Assembly: GCF_011764445.1 (NCBI RefSeq)
Contig: NZ_BLPG01000001.1
Span: forward strand, 5,518,001-5,582,000
DNA from: Phytohabitans rumicis
GTDB taxonomy: Bacteria; Actinomycetota; Actinomycetes; Mycobacteriales; Micromonosporaceae
Direction of reading: 5' to 3'
DNA length: 64,000 nt
In this document: piece by piece, positions 14,522 to 22,555 of the stretch
How positions within the stretch are numbered: position 1 is the first letter of the stretch
How the letters are laid out: each line of letters opens with the position of its first letter
Translations under genes and position numbers: made by a program
The notes under the pieces: generated by a model
The model's database searches: none
Told to the model about the DNA's origin: nothing
The model's input: the letters and a program-made list of their open reading frames with translations, nothing else

Positions 14522-15285
14522 CCGCGGGTCTTCTGTCGGGCGACCGCGGATCGGATGGTGCGTGCTGCCTCGGTGGCGGTGAGGCCGGCGCCGACTGCGG
14601 CGGCCTGGAGCTGGTGCAGGACTGCGGCGCTGGCGCCGGTCTCGATGGCGCGGCGGGCGGCGAAGTACAGGGCGTTATTGCGGTTGCCGGCGGTCTGTCC
14701 GGCCATCCACTGCACGAGCCCCCGATGGTCGCCGTTGCGGCCATAGGTCGGCTGAGGTGCGAGTCGGGGCGGGTCGAGGTGGCGCCGGATCGCGTCGAAG
14801 TCGACGAGGGCGTCGCTCGACCGCCACTCGGCGATCCGGTAGGGCTGTCCGTCGATTGTGGATGGTGGTGCCAGCACGTACCCGCCGATGCCGCGGAAGT
14901 CCACGCCGTGCCGTGGCATTGCTCCGTTGCGCTGATGCGAGCCTGCGAAGTACAGGTGATAGCCGCCGGAGGGCGTGACCACGACTGCGTGTGCGCCGCG
15001 GAGCAGGCCGGCGGCGGCGAGCTGGGCGAGGCTGCGGGCACCGCGTCGGCCGTCTTTGGTGTCGATGTCGACGACGTCCGGGCCGGGCGCTCCGGTGGCA
15101 ACGGCGATGTTCGCGGCCGGGTAGCGCGACCACCAGGCCGTGATGGTCGTCGGGTTGGTGGTGGCGTCCTTGACGCCGTGTGGCGTCGCGGCGCCTAGTG
15201 GCGCCTTCTCTCCCGGCCGGCACGGGAACACCGGCCAGCGCGCGGCGGCGTAGCGCAGTGCCCTCGCCAGGGTTGCGTCAGTCAT
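14518..15285 (-). CDS. Bifunctional DNA primase/polymerase (Prim-Pol)
   Basis: 255 aa with the Prim-Pol fold typical of mobile-element replicases: WPVFPCRPGEKAPLG near the N terminus, NIAVATGAPGPDVVDIDTKDG with the acidic metal-binding pair, VVTPSGGYHLYF, and DFRGIGGYVLAPPS. A short C-terminal helical domain follows. It should make primers for, or replicate, the excised element together with the AAA ATPase encoded directly downstream (ATGA overlap). Confidence 0.88.
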   Translation of the reverse strand: MTDATLARALRYAAARWPVFPCRPGEKAPLGAATPHGVKDATTNPTTITAWWSRYPAANIAVATGAPGPDVVDIDTKDGRRGARSLAQLAAAGLLRGAHAVVVTPSGGYHLYFAGSHQRNGAMPRHGVDFRGIGGYVLAPPSTIDGQPYRIAEWRSSDALVDFDAIRRHLDPPRLAPQPTYGRNGDHRGLVQWMAGQTAGNRNNALYFAARRAIETGASAAVLHQLQAAAVGAGLTATEAARTIRSAVARQKTRG

Positions 15286-15383
15286 CGCGCACCGCTCGGC
15301 GGTTCGCTACCCCGTGGCCTGCCGGTAGCTGTGATGTCGGAGCGGCCTTCTCGCCGGGGGTCGCTTCGTCGTGTCTGGGACAT
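15282..15383 (-). CDS. Possible 33-aa peptide
   Basis: The ORF MSQTRRSDPRREGRS... begins immediately after the stop of the 49-aa gene and its stop overlaps the Prim-Pol start (ATGA), exactly filling the gap. The tight fit is the only support; the composition is Arg-rich and no family is known. Confidence 0.3.
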   Translation of the reverse strand: MSQTRRSDPRREGRSDITATGRPRGSEPPSGAR

Positions 15384-15533
15384 CTACGCGGCCTGCCTGG
15401 GCGGCTGGCGGGTGATGCCGACCGGGAGGTCTGGTCGGAGTAGGACGGCCAGTTGTAGGCGTTGCTCGGGGGTGAGCGGTGGCCAGTCGGCGGCAACGCG
15501 GCGCGCGTGCTCGCGCATTTGCTCCCGGGTCAT
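15384..15533 (-). CDS. Small hypothetical protein (49 aa)
   Basis: MTREQMREHARRVAADWPPLTPEQRLQLAVLLRP followed by a short tail. The helical segment with WPPLTPEQRLQLAVLL is common in tiny proteins beside XRE regulators in actinomycete elements. The start overlaps the regulator stop by 4 bp. Confidence 0.6.
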   Translation of the reverse strand: MTREQMREHARRVAADWPPLTPEQRLQLAVLLRPDLPVGITRQPPRQAA

Positions 15534-15760
15534 GCCGCTGCCACGGCATTTCGGAGTTGGTCGAGCAGCGTCGCGTACGCGACGCGCTGCTGACCGGTGG
15601 GCCGGCGCTTGCCGGCTTCCCATCGGGCGACGGTTACCCGGTGCACACCCAATTCGGCGCCAAGCCGGGTCTGGGTCACTCCGGCGTCTTGGCGGATGGA
15701 GCGCGCCACCTCTGGCGAGGGAAGGCGTAGTTGCGCCCGGACCTCGTCCAGTAGATCCAT
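15530..15760 (-). CDS. XRE-family HTH regulator (76 aa)
   Basis: MDLLDEVRAQLRLPSPEVARSIRQDAGVTQTRLGAELGVHRVTVARWEAGKRRP is a compact Cro/CI-type helix-turn-helix. The ATG at 15760 has GGAGG upstream, so I prefer it to the longer frame starting at 15817. It heads the replication operon. Paired 15-bp inverted sites upstream (15771-15785 and 15862-15876) are probable operators, and the nearer one would block its own ribosome site. Confidence 0.78.
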   Translation of the reverse strand: MDLLDEVRAQLRLPSPEVARSIRQDAGVTQTRLGAELGVHRVTVARWEAGKRRPTGQQRVAYATLLDQLRNAVAAA

Positions 15761-15770
15761 GATTGACCTC

Positions 15771-15876
15771 CGCGGGACTCTCTCATCGGGTGTTGCATCG
15801 AGAGAACCATGGAGCAACCGCTTCCGTAACCATCAGGCTCTGTCGTCTCCGCGCGGCTCGGTGAGAGAGTCCCGCG
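15771..15876. promoter_or_regulatory. Divergent control region with 15-bp inverted operators
   Basis: CGCGGGACTCTCTCA (15771-15785) recurs in perfect inversion at 15862-15876, centres 91 bp apart. The region lies between the divergent XRE gene (start 15760) and the HTH protein gene (start 15919). It is most simply read as a two-site switch for the element's replication operon. Confidence 0.6.
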
Positions 15877-15918
15877 CGACTGCTGCATGACTGGCTATGG
15901 GCCGGCTACAGTCATCGC

Positions 15919-16458
15919 GTGGGCCAGCCGTCGCGATTCGAGTTCGACATGGACTGGCTTGTCGATGACGACCTATTGACGCTGCACAAGTGGCACCGCG
16001 TCACCGGGGGCGGGCTACCTTTCCCAGTCCTGATAAGGATTGGTAAGGCCAGGGATGAGCGGCCGTTCGTCAGCGGCCTGATAGTCGGTGACGGCGAACC
16101 GGTCGAGGTAACGCCGGACACCCTACGTACCATCCGCATCGGTGCGATCCTGGCGCAGCTTTTCGAGGGCTTCGACCCGACGCGCCCGCCCAGGTGGGAA
16201 GCGGACCTTGCCGACCAGGTCGCGTGGGGCTTGATGTATGAGCAGGTCTGGCGGCCGGCGCCGGTCGTCGACGCGGGCGCCGGCCGCGGCCCCACGGATG
16301 GTGATCTCCAGCGGTTCGCACAGGTCTACCAGCGGGAGCGCGTACGTAATCCTCGTCGGGCCATGGCGGCGACCGCGGAGGCGTTGAATATCAGCGTGGC
16401 GACGGCGCACCGGAGGGCAACGCTGTGCCGTGAGCGGCGTTACCTACCGCCGAAGTGA
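15919..16458 (+). CDS. Hypothetical protein with C-terminal HTH (179 aa)
   Basis: The N-terminal 120 residues (FEFDMDWLVDDDLLTLHKWHRVTGGG, GEPVEVTPDTLRTIRIGAIL) have no recognised family. The C terminus PRRAMAATAEALNISVATAHRRATLCRERR resembles a helix-turn-helix. It is divergent from the XRE regulator and next to the integrase, so a control or excision role is possible but unproven. GTG start; no clear ribosome site. Confidence 0.6.
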   Translation: MGQPSRFEFDMDWLVDDDLLTLHKWHRVTGGGLPFPVLIRIGKARDERPFVSGLIVGDGEPVEVTPDTLRTIRIGAILAQLFEGFDPTRPPRWEADLADQVAWGLMYEQVWRPAPVVDAGAGRGPTDGDLQRFAQVYQRERVRNPRRAMAATAEALNISVATAHRRATLCRERRYLPPK

Positions 16459-16467
16459 CCCCCGTGT

Positions 16468-16496
16468 GCGCCCCCGGAATCGTGCCCCGGGGGCGC
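16468..16496. terminator. Hairpin between convergent HTH and integrase genes
   Basis: GCGCCCCCGG (16468-16477) pairs with 16487-16496 across a 9-base loop. Located 10 bp after the plus-strand gene and 7 bp after the integrase stop, it can terminate both. Confidence 0.65.
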
Positions 16497-16502
16497 GCCC
16501 TT

Positions 16503-17912
16503 TCAGACCGGATCAACGTGGATGAACTTCTCCGGGTCCCACGCCGCGCGGCCCCGGATCGGCGGCCCCAGGGTGATAGTCATCAGTTTGCGGATCACCG
16601 CCTGGCGCCGGTGCAGGTCGTTCATCGCGCGCCACGTCGCCACCGGGTCATCCCCCAGGATCTCGGTCAGCGGGTCCACCTGGCCGGCGGCCACGATCGC
16701 CTCCTCGATCTCCTCCAGGCGCTGCTGTCCGGCGGCCAGCCCCTCGCTGAGCGCGGCTTTCACCGCACCCCGGGCCAGCGCGTAGTCCTTGGCCAGTTCG
16801 GCCATGTTGAGCCGGATCGCGGCGGCCTCGGTCTCCAGCGCGGCCAGGTCCACGCCGGCTTGGCGCCGGGGGAGCAGACGGGCGCGAGAGTCCACTTCGG
16901 CCAGGACCGACTCCACCAGGCCGTTCTCCCCAGCGATCCAGTCATCGATGGGCTCCGCGCGCCAAGACCGGTGACACGTCGGGCAGGCGTACGCCCGGTC
17001 TCCCCGCCGGTTGTAGTGGCTCTTGACCGTCTTGGGGACGCACCGCTCGCACGTGAACAGCCCCACGCCGAGCCACTTGCGCGCCGTGCTCTGGCTGACC
17101 TGTCGGTCCGGCGCCTCCAGCACCACCCGGAGCGCGCGCCAGGTGGCCGGCTTGATGATCTCGGGAGACCAGCTCGGGTACTCCGCCCCGTTGTGGATGC
17201 GCAGCCCCGCGACGCGGGGGGCCAGCAGGATCTTCCGGATGACTTCCCCACGCCACGCGGTACCCCGCACCGTGGCGATACCCTCCCCGTTTAGCTCGGT
17301 GGCGATCGAGCGCAGCGAGCCACCGGCCAGGATGTGCGTTGCCCAGGCCCGGATGCGCTCGGCCTCGTCCTCCCGGATGGTCTTGCCGTCCGACTCCAGG
17401 CCGTACCCCCGGGGGCCGCCGTGGAAGTCCCCACGCTCGGCCCGGTCGCCCACCGCTCGGGCCACCCGCTCCTGTGTGCGCTCAGCCTCGGCCGCATCGG
17501 CGGCGGCCAGCATCCGGGCCACCTGCCGACCGTCAGCGGTGTTCAGGTCGAACGAGGGGGAGCGCACGAAGAGGAACCGGATGCCGTGCTGTTGCGCCAG
17601 CTCGATCAGATCCTCGTGTTCCCGGGGCCGGCGGGTCAGGCGCGACGCCGAGTAGGCGATGATCACGCTGAACCGGCCTTCGCGCGCGTCGGCAAGCAGT
17701 CGCTGGTACGCGGGCCGCTCCTTTTTGGACTTGGTGCTCGCGCTCAGGTCGTTGTCTGCGTACGGCGTACCGCCCACGATGGTCAGTCCCTCGCGCTTGC
17801 CCACCGCGCCGTTGTCCTTGCGCTGGCGCTCTACGCCCAGCTCCCGCCCCTCCCGGTCATCGCTGATCCGCTCGTACGTAGCGGCCAGATCCCGGGTTGC
17901 TCGCGTCCTCAT
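16503..17912 (-). CDS. Large serine recombinase (integrase)
   Basis: 469 aa. Catalytic domain at the N terminus: [10 protein letters not shown] with the nucleophilic serine, and [16 protein letters not shown] with catalytic arginines. The recombinase domain follows ([47 protein letters not shown]). Next comes a four-cysteine zinc ribbon (CERC...CPTC, about 275-310) and a C-terminal coiled-coil-like segment ([15 protein letters not shown]). It should integrate the element unidirectionally at attB in the ligase gene. The start lies about 30 bp inside attR, the usual place. Confidence 0.93.
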   Translation of the reverse strand: MRTRATRDLAATYERISDDREGRELGVERQRKDNGAVGKREGLTIVGGTPYADNDLSASTKSKKERPAYQRLLADAREGRFSVIIAYSASRLTRRPREHEDLIELAQQHGIRFLFVRSPSFDLNTADGRQVARMLAAADAAEAERTQERVARAVGDRAERGDFHGGPRGYGLESDGKTIREDEAERIRAWATHILAGGSLRSIATELNGEGIATVRGTAWRGEVIRKILLAPRVAGLRIHNGAEYPSWSPEIIKPATWRALRVVLEAPDRQVSQSTARKWLGVGLFTCERCVPKTVKSHYNRRGDRAYACPTCHRSWRAEPIDDWIAGENGLVESVLAEVDSRARLLPRRQAGVDLAALETEAAAIRLNMAELAKDYALARGAVKAALSEGLAAGQQRLEEIEEAIVAAGQVDPLTEILGDDPVATWRAMNDLHRRQAVIRKLMTITLGPPIRGRAAWDPEKFIHVDPV

Positions 17913-17938
17913 AAGTCCGTACTATACTCACCAATGAG

Positions 17939-17949
17939 TGGTCCTCGGT
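17939..17949. other. Right attachment site core of the integrative element
   Basis: TGGTCCTCGGT, the partner of the core at 3174-3184. To its right lies the 5' part of the ligase gene; to its left lies the element end with the AT-rich segment ACTATACTCACCAATG just upstream of the integrase. Confidence 0.7.
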
Positions 17950-18180
17950 CTGCACGGCGAGGTTGTTACGCGCCGGATCGCGGGGCACGCCACGCGGCAC
18001 CGCCCAGGAGACCAGCACGCCGTCGCGTTCGAGGCGCAGGTCCCAATGCAGGCTGCGGGCGTGGTGCTGCTGGATGACGAACGTGTCATCCCCTTGCGCC
18101 GCCGGGCGCGCCGCCGGCACCGGCTCGGGGGTACGGCGGGCATCGCGCTTGCGCCGGTACTCGTCCAGCCGGTCGCCCAT
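17944..18180 (-). pseudogene. LigD-type phosphoesterase/ligase gene, 5' part (split by element)
   Basis: The first 80 codons: [20 protein letters not shown], then the 3'-phosphoesterase core [21 protein letters not shown] with His, His, Asp and Arg matching the metal-binding residues of LigD phosphoesterases, then SWAVPRG...LAVQTEDH. The reading frame then enters the element ([10 protein letters not shown]) and stops at 17857. The rest of the gene is at 2354-3178. The ATG at 18180 fits the family start; an upstream frame extension is not needed. Confidence 0.85.
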
Positions 18181-18262
18181 GGTGCAATTCTCCGCGAGCC
18201 GCACCGTGATTGCATGCGCACCGGGTGGGTACCGTTGGAGGACCTACCAGGCCGCCCCGGGG

Positions 18263-18592
18263 GTGAGGACGTTGTCCTTCTTCACCGTCGTCCGTCTCGG
18301 CGAGGCCGCGTTGGTCTGGGCCGACGGCCCGCTCGACGCCGCCGTCGCCGCCAGCCTGCACGAGGCCCTGTACACCGTGATCGAGCAGCGCGCCGCGCCC
18401 GTCGTCATCGACCTCGTGCGGGTGCCGAGCGTCAGCGACAACGTCATCACCGCGCTCGCCGCCGCCGCCTCCCAGGCCGCGCAGCAGGGTAGGGGGTTGG
18501 AGCTTCGGTTGTCCGGCGGGCAGGGGTTCACCGTGACCGGCTCAGCCCAGCTGCGACAGGTGATGGCACGCGCCTACCCCACCGCCGCCTAA
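18263..18592 (+). CDS. STAS-domain protein (anti-sigma factor antagonist type)
   Basis: 109 aa: FFTVVRLGEAALVWADGPLDAAVAASLHEALYTVIEQRAAPVVIDLVRVPSVSDNVITALAAA is the STAS pattern, with the segment VSDNV at the place of the usual phosphorylatable Ser-containing DSSG loop. Such proteins release sigma factors from anti-sigma kinases. The GTG at 18263 is supported by the hydrophobic first strand; longer frames run through the ligase gene antisense. Confidence 0.75.
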   Translation: MRTLSFFTVVRLGEAALVWADGPLDAAVAASLHEALYTVIEQRAAPVVIDLVRVPSVSDNVITALAAAASQAAQQGRGLELRLSGGQGFTVTGSAQLRQVMARAYPTAA

Positions 18593-18613
18593 CCGCCTCC
18601 CGCACCACGCGTT

Positions 18614-18661
18614 AGGAAGGGCCCCCTGCTATGCAAAAAGCGATAACAGGGGGCCCTTCCT
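18614..18661. terminator. Bidirectional terminator hairpin
   Basis: A 15-bp stem (AGGAAGGGCCCCCTG at 18614-18628 with its complement at 18647-18661) between the convergent STAS and cellulase genes. Confidence 0.75.
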
Positions 18662-18668
18662 TGCAGCG

Positions 18669-19817
18669 TTAGGTGGTGCAGGCTGCGCCGTTCAGCGTGA
18701 AGGAAGCCGGGTTTTGGTTGGTGCCGCTGTGGGTGCCCTGGAAGCCGAAGTTGGTGCTGGCGCCCGGGGCGAGGGTGCCGTTGTAGCTCACGTTCCGGGC
18801 GGTCACCGACGATCCGCTCTGGGTTACCGTGGCGTTCCAGCTGTTGGTGATCTGCTGGCCGCTCGGGAACGTGAACGCCAGCGTCCAGCCGTTGATCGTG
18901 CCGGAGCCGGTGTTGGTGACGGACACGCTGCCGGTGAAGCCGTTGTTCCACGAGTTGGCCGTGTACGCGACGCGGCACGCGCCACCGCCGGTCGGGGGAG
19001 CCGTCGTGGGCGGCGCCGTCGTGGGCGGGGCGGTTGTCGGCGGGGCGCTGGTGGGCGGGGTGCCCTGGTTGACGCTGGCCGAGAACGAGTTGACCGCCAG
19101 CCCGGCGCCGCCGATCCACGGCTCGAAGCCGGCCTGGATGCTGGTCAGGTACCAGGAGTTGGTGATCAGGCCGCGGCTGCGGGTGTCGGCGATGAAGTCC
19201 AGCACGCTGAAGCTCCAACTGCTGATCGCGGACGGCGCGAGGTACGAGATGACGTTGTTCGAGCCGTTGCTGCCGCGCCAGACCTGCCAGGTGCGGCCGC
19301 CGATGGTGGCGTTGCCGACGACCGAGCCGATCGGCTGGATCGAGCCCTGCCGGTTGAACCAGATCATGATCTCCTGCTGGTTGACGCCGTCACGGCGGGG
19401 CGTCGGGTCCAGCCAGATGTCGTACGAGGCGTTGAACGTGCCGCCCGCGAACGTGTAGTTGATGCTGCTCGTCGCGCTGCCGATCTGGCCGACCTGCAGC
19501 GGCAGGTTGGTGCCGGGCGAGCAGTTGGTGTAGTGGCAGCCGAAGAAGACCGACGGGTACGACACCGGCGCGCCGCTGGTGTTTCCGACGCCCTGCTGGC
19601 TGACGATGGAGAAGCCGTTGTCGGTCACGTTGATGCACTGCTCGGCGCTGGTGCCCCAGCGGTTGTTCTGTACGACGTACCGGCCCTGGATGGTGGTCGA
19701 GCCGTATTGCTCGCAGATGCGCACGTCGGCCTGTGCCGGGCCGGCGGCCACGACGACGGCGACCGAGCCCGCGATGGCCAGGCCGGCCGCGACGATCGCG
19801 CGGAGTGGGCGTCTCAT
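18669..19817 (-). CDS. Secreted GH12 endoglucanase with CBM2
   Basis: 382 aa. The signal peptide RRPLRAIVAAGLAIAGSVAVVVAAGPAQA is followed by a GH12 catalytic domain to about residue 255 with likely nucleophile Glu in QQEIMIWFN and acid/base Glu in AGFEPWIGG. A Thr/Pro linker of PPTTA repeats follows (about 258-280), then a CBM2 cellulose-binding module (CRVAYTANSWNNGFTGSVSVTNTG...FTLNGAAC) with its terminal cysteine pair. It hydrolyses beta-1,4-glucan outside the cell. A CebR-type palindrome 28 bp upstream suggests cellobiose-relieved repression. Confidence 0.93.
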   Translation of the reverse strand: MRRPLRAIVAAGLAIAGSVAVVVAAGPAQADVRICEQYGSTTIQGRYVVQNNRWGTSAEQCINVTDNGFSIVSQQGVGNTSGAPVSYPSVFFGCHYTNCSPGTNLPLQVGQIGSATSSINYTFAGGTFNASYDIWLDPTPRRDGVNQQEIMIWFNRQGSIQPIGSVVGNATIGGRTWQVWRGSNGSNNVISYLAPSAISSWSFSVLDFIADTRSRGLITNSWYLTSIQAGFEPWIGGAGLAVNSFSASVNQGTPPTSAPPTTAPPTTAPPTTAPPTGGGACRVAYTANSWNNGFTGSVSVTNTGSGTINGWTLAFTFPSGQQITNSWNATVTQSGSSVTARNVSYNGTLAPGASTNFGFQGTHSGTNQNPASFTLNGAACTT

Positions 19818-19844
19818 GAGTGCTCCTTAGGACGTGGTGGGCGA

Positions 19845-19858
19845 CGGGAGCGCTCCCA
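19845..19858. promoter_or_regulatory. CebR-type operator upstream of the cellulase
   Basis: CGGGAGCGCTCCCA matches the known CebR operator TGGGAGCGCTCCCA at 13 of 14 positions and has a perfect 12-bp palindromic core. CebR is the LacI-family cellobiose-responsive repressor of cellulase genes in actinomycetes. Confidence 0.75.
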
Positions 19859-19880
19859 TGAGGCTAAGACATATTCACGC

Positions 19881-20645
19881 TTATGAAAACATGCTGCGCG
19901 CGGCCCGCAGCTGGTCCATCGAGCGGGCGAGCGCGGATGTGATCCGCTCCGGGCTCTCCGGGCCGATCCGGGCCACCGGAACGGAGATGCTGATCGCGTC
20001 GGTCGGCGGGGCCGCCAGGGGTACGACGATCGCGAAGCACACGATGCCGTCGGTGTTCTCCTCCCGGTCGACGGCGTACCCGCGTACCCGAGTCTGAGCA
20101 AGCTCGGCGAGGAGCGCGTCCCGGTCGGTGATGGTGTTGGTCGTCAGCCTGGGGAGCGGCCAACGGAGCTGGCCGGCGGGGTCCTCGCAGAGAGCGAGGA
20201 GGGCCTTGCCGAGGGCGGTGGCGTGCGCCGGCAGGCGCCGCCCGATGGCGCTGTAGAGCCGCAGCCGGTGTACGGACTCGCGCTTGGCCAGGTAGACGAC
20301 GTCCGGGCCGTCGAGGCGGCCGAGGTGGACGGCCTCGCCGAACTGCCGGGACAGGTCGTCGAGCACGCCGGACACGAGGCCGACCGCGTCGTCGGCGTTG
20401 AGGTACGCCGCGCCGACCTCCAGCGCGCGCACGCCGAGGCCGAAGCGGGTGCCGGTGACGTCGGTCTCCACCCAGCCGCGCCGGGCCATCGTGCGCAGGA
20501 TGCCGTGCAGGCTGCTCTTGGGGATGTCGAGGGTGCGGGCCAGGTCGACCAGTGATCGGCGCGAGGGGGACGCGGCCAGCGCTTCGAGGACTTCGAGCGT
20601 GCGGTCCGCGGACTTGACTGGTTGGCCTGGCGTCATGCTTTCCAT
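19881..20645 (-). CDS. IclR-family transcriptional regulator
   Basis: 254 aa. The N-terminal winged helix (KSADRTLEVLEALAASPSRRSLVDLARTLDIPKSSLHGILRTMARRGWVE) is followed by the IclR effector domain (LPAHATALGKALLA, GYAVDREENTDGIVCFAIVVPL). It is divergent from the KDPG aldolase/KDG kinase genes, with only 1 bp between the two start codons, so it most likely controls them and itself, as KdgR-like IclR regulators do. ATG at 20636 is an alternative start. Confidence 0.87.
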   Translation of the reverse strand: MESMTPGQPVKSADRTLEVLEALAASPSRRSLVDLARTLDIPKSSLHGILRTMARRGWVETDVTGTRFGLGVRALEVGAAYLNADDAVGLVSGVLDDLSRQFGEAVHLGRLDGPDVVYLAKRESVHRLRLYSAIGRRLPAHATALGKALLALCEDPAGQLRWPLPRLTTNTITDRDALLAELAQTRVRGYAVDREENTDGIVCFAIVVPLAAPPTDAISISVPVARIGPESPERITSALARSMDQLRAARSMFS

Positions 20646-20646
20646 T

Positions 20647-21297
20647 ATGGTCGAGGATGTGACCAGCGTTCATCATCCTGAACAGTTCATCGCACGGGCC
20701 CGGCTGCTGCCCGTGGTCGTGCTCCAGGACGCGGCCGACGCGGAGCCGCTCGCCGCCGCGTTGACCGAGGGCGGCCTGCGCAGTGTCGAGGTGACCTTCC
20801 GTACGGACGCGGCCGCCGAGGCCATCCGGATCATGGCGGAAAACCCCGACCTGCTGGTGGGCGCCGGCACGGTGGTGACCCCGGCCCAGGTGGACGCGGC
20901 GGTCGCGGCGGGCGCGAGGTTCGTGGTCAGCCCCGGCTTCAGCCCTCGCGTCGTCGGCTACTGCCAGGAGCTGGGCCTGCCGGTGTACCCGGGCGCGGCC
21001 ACCGCCACCGAGATCCAGATGGCCCTCGACGCGGGCCTGGAGATCGTCAAGTTCTTCCCCGCCGAGCAGCTGGGCGGGGCCAAGATGATCAAGGCGTTGG
21101 CGGCGCCGTTCCGGTCGGTCCGGTTCATCCCGACCGGCGGGGTCAACACCGTCAACCTGCCCGACTACCTCGCGCTGCCGTCGGTGTTCGCGGTCGGCGG
21201 CACCTGGATGGTCGCCCCCGACCTGATCGCGGCCGGCAAGTGGGACGAGGTCACCCGGCTCACCGCGCTAGCAGTGGAAACCACTGGGAGGCAATGA
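20647..21297 (+). CDS. eda: 2-keto-3-deoxy-6-phosphogluconate aldolase
   Basis: 216 aa class I aldolase: catalytic Glu in VEVTFRT, GAGTVVTPAQVDAAVAAGARFVVSPGFSP, the Schiff-base Lys in EIVKFFPAEQLGG, and the phosphate-binding PTGGVN. It cleaves KDPG to pyruvate and glyceraldehyde 3-phosphate. It is followed after 1 bp by a KDG kinase, so together they form the lower branch of uronate/gluconate catabolism. Confidence 0.92.
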   Translation: MVEDVTSVHHPEQFIARARLLPVVVLQDAADAEPLAAALTEGGLRSVEVTFRTDAAAEAIRIMAENPDLLVGAGTVVTPAQVDAAVAAGARFVVSPGFSPRVVGYCQELGLPVYPGAATATEIQMALDAGLEIVKFFPAEQLGGAKMIKALAAPFRSVRFIPTGGVNTVNLPDYLALPSVFAVGGTWMVAPDLIAAGKWDEVTRLTALAVETTGRQ

Positions 21298-21298
21298 G

Positions 21299-22393
21299 AT
21301 GTTGCAGGTGAGGGCCGCCGAGGACTGCCGCTACGACCTGGTCTCGCTCGGCGAGATCATGCTCCGGCTCGACCCGGGTGAGGGGCGGGTGCGCACCGCG
21401 CGCAGCTTCCGCGCCTGGGAGGGCGGCGGGGAGTACAACGTGGCCCGGGGCCTGCGTCGCTGCTTCGGCATGCGTACGGCCGTGGTGACCGCGTTCGCCG
21501 ACAACGAGGTGGGCCGGCTGCTGGAGGACCTGGTCCTGCAGGGCGGGGTGGACACGTCGTACATCAAGTGGCTGCCGTACGACGGGATCGGGCGGTCTGT
21601 CCGCAACGGGCTGAACTTCACCGAGCGCGGCTTCGGCGTACGCGGCGCGGTCGGCACCTCGGACCGGGGGCACACCGCGGCGAGCCAACTGCGCCCCGAC
21701 GACGTGGACTGGGACCACCTGTTCGGCACGCTCGGCGCGCGCTGGCTGCACACCGGCGGCATCTACGCCGCGCTGTCCGAGACCACCCCGGACGTGATCG
21801 AGGCGGCCATGTCCGCCGCGCGCAGGCACGGCACGGTCATCTCGTACGACCTGAACTACCGGCCCAGCCTCTGGAAGGCGGTCGGTGGCAAGGATCGGGC
21901 GCAGGAGGTCAACCGCCGGCTCGCCCGGTACGTCGACGTGATGATCGGCAACGAGGAGGACTTCACGGCGTCGCTCGGGTTCGCCGTACCGGACACCGAC
22001 GAGTCACTGTCCGAACTAGAGGTCGCCAACTTCCGGCGGATGATCGAAGAGGTCACCAAGGAGTACGCGAACTTCGCCGTGGTCGCCACGACACTGCGCA
22101 CCGTCCGTAGCGCCACGGTGAACGACTGGGGCGCGATCGCGTGGGCGGACGGCGTGTTCGCCGAAGCGACACATCGGTCCAATCTGGAGATTCTGGATCG
22201 AGTGGGTGGCGGCGACAGCTTCGCCTCCGGCCTTATTTATGGCCTTCTGACGTCTGGCGACCTCGCTACGGCCGTCGAGTACGGCGCGGCGCACGGCGCG
22301 TTGGCGATGACGACACCTGGGGATACGTCGATGGCCAGCCTCAAGGAGGTCGAGGCGCTCGTGCGTGGCGGGGGCGCTCGCGTGCAACGGTGA
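21299..22393 (+). CDS. kdgK: PfkB-family sugar kinase, likely 2-keto-3-deoxygluconate kinase
   Basis: 364 aa. N-terminal ligand segment SLGEIMLRLDPGEGRVRTARSF...EGGGEYNVARGLRR and the C-terminal PfkB signature DRVGGGDSFASGLIYGL with the catalytic Asp. A good ribosome site (GGGAGG) lies inside the end of eda. Pairing with eda and an IclR regulator supports phosphorylation of 2-keto-3-deoxygluconate to KDPG. Confidence 0.88.
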   Translation: MLQVRAAEDCRYDLVSLGEIMLRLDPGEGRVRTARSFRAWEGGGEYNVARGLRRCFGMRTAVVTAFADNEVGRLLEDLVLQGGVDTSYIKWLPYDGIGRSVRNGLNFTERGFGVRGAVGTSDRGHTAASQLRPDDVDWDHLFGTLGARWLHTGGIYAALSETTPDVIEAAMSAARRHGTVISYDLNYRPSLWKAVGGKDRAQEVNRRLARYVDVMIGNEEDFTASLGFAVPDTDESLSELEVANFRRMIEEVTKEYANFAVVATTLRTVRSATVNDWGAIAWADGVFAEATHRSNLEILDRVGGGDSFASGLIYGLLTSGDLATAVEYGAAHGALAMTTPGDTSMASLKEVEALVRGGGARVQR

Positions 22394-22555
22394 CTGAGCC
22401 AGCTAGTGAAACTTGCTTCACGCATTTGCGTACGCGTGGCGTTACTCTTAGACGCGATCGGGGCCTATCCCTGGCCGGTTGCTCCGAGTAGTCTCTTGGC
22501 TTCAACGCGTATCGCCCCTCGGCGAGGATCTCAACAACACGGAGGCTTTGCCACC

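Larger units (their letters stand above)
3179..17943. mobile_element. 14.8-kb serine-integrase element inserted in a ligase gene
   Basis: The element is bounded by near-identical 11-bp cores within two in-frame halves of one LigD-like gene. The serine integrase sits beside the right end, reading inward. Contents: two genes with a DUF2637 membrane protein, an Rmf/CrpP-like peptide, a DUF6879/DUF5753 regulatory locus, the radical SAM-exonuclease-kinase cassette, six small proteins, then a minus-strand block with small proteins, an iteron-like region, AAA ATPase, Prim-Pol and an XRE regulator, and one HTH protein. DUF2637 and Prim-Pol suggest kinship with actinomycete integrative conjugative elements. 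I find no FtsK/TraB-type translocase, relaxase, phage structural gene or recognisable excision factor, so it may be mobilisable, decayed or satellite-like. Confidence 0.88.

Noticed and set aside
19010-19065. Tandem DNA repeat in the cellulase gene
   Set aside because: It encodes the PPTTA linker repeats of a secreted enzyme and needs no other explanation.
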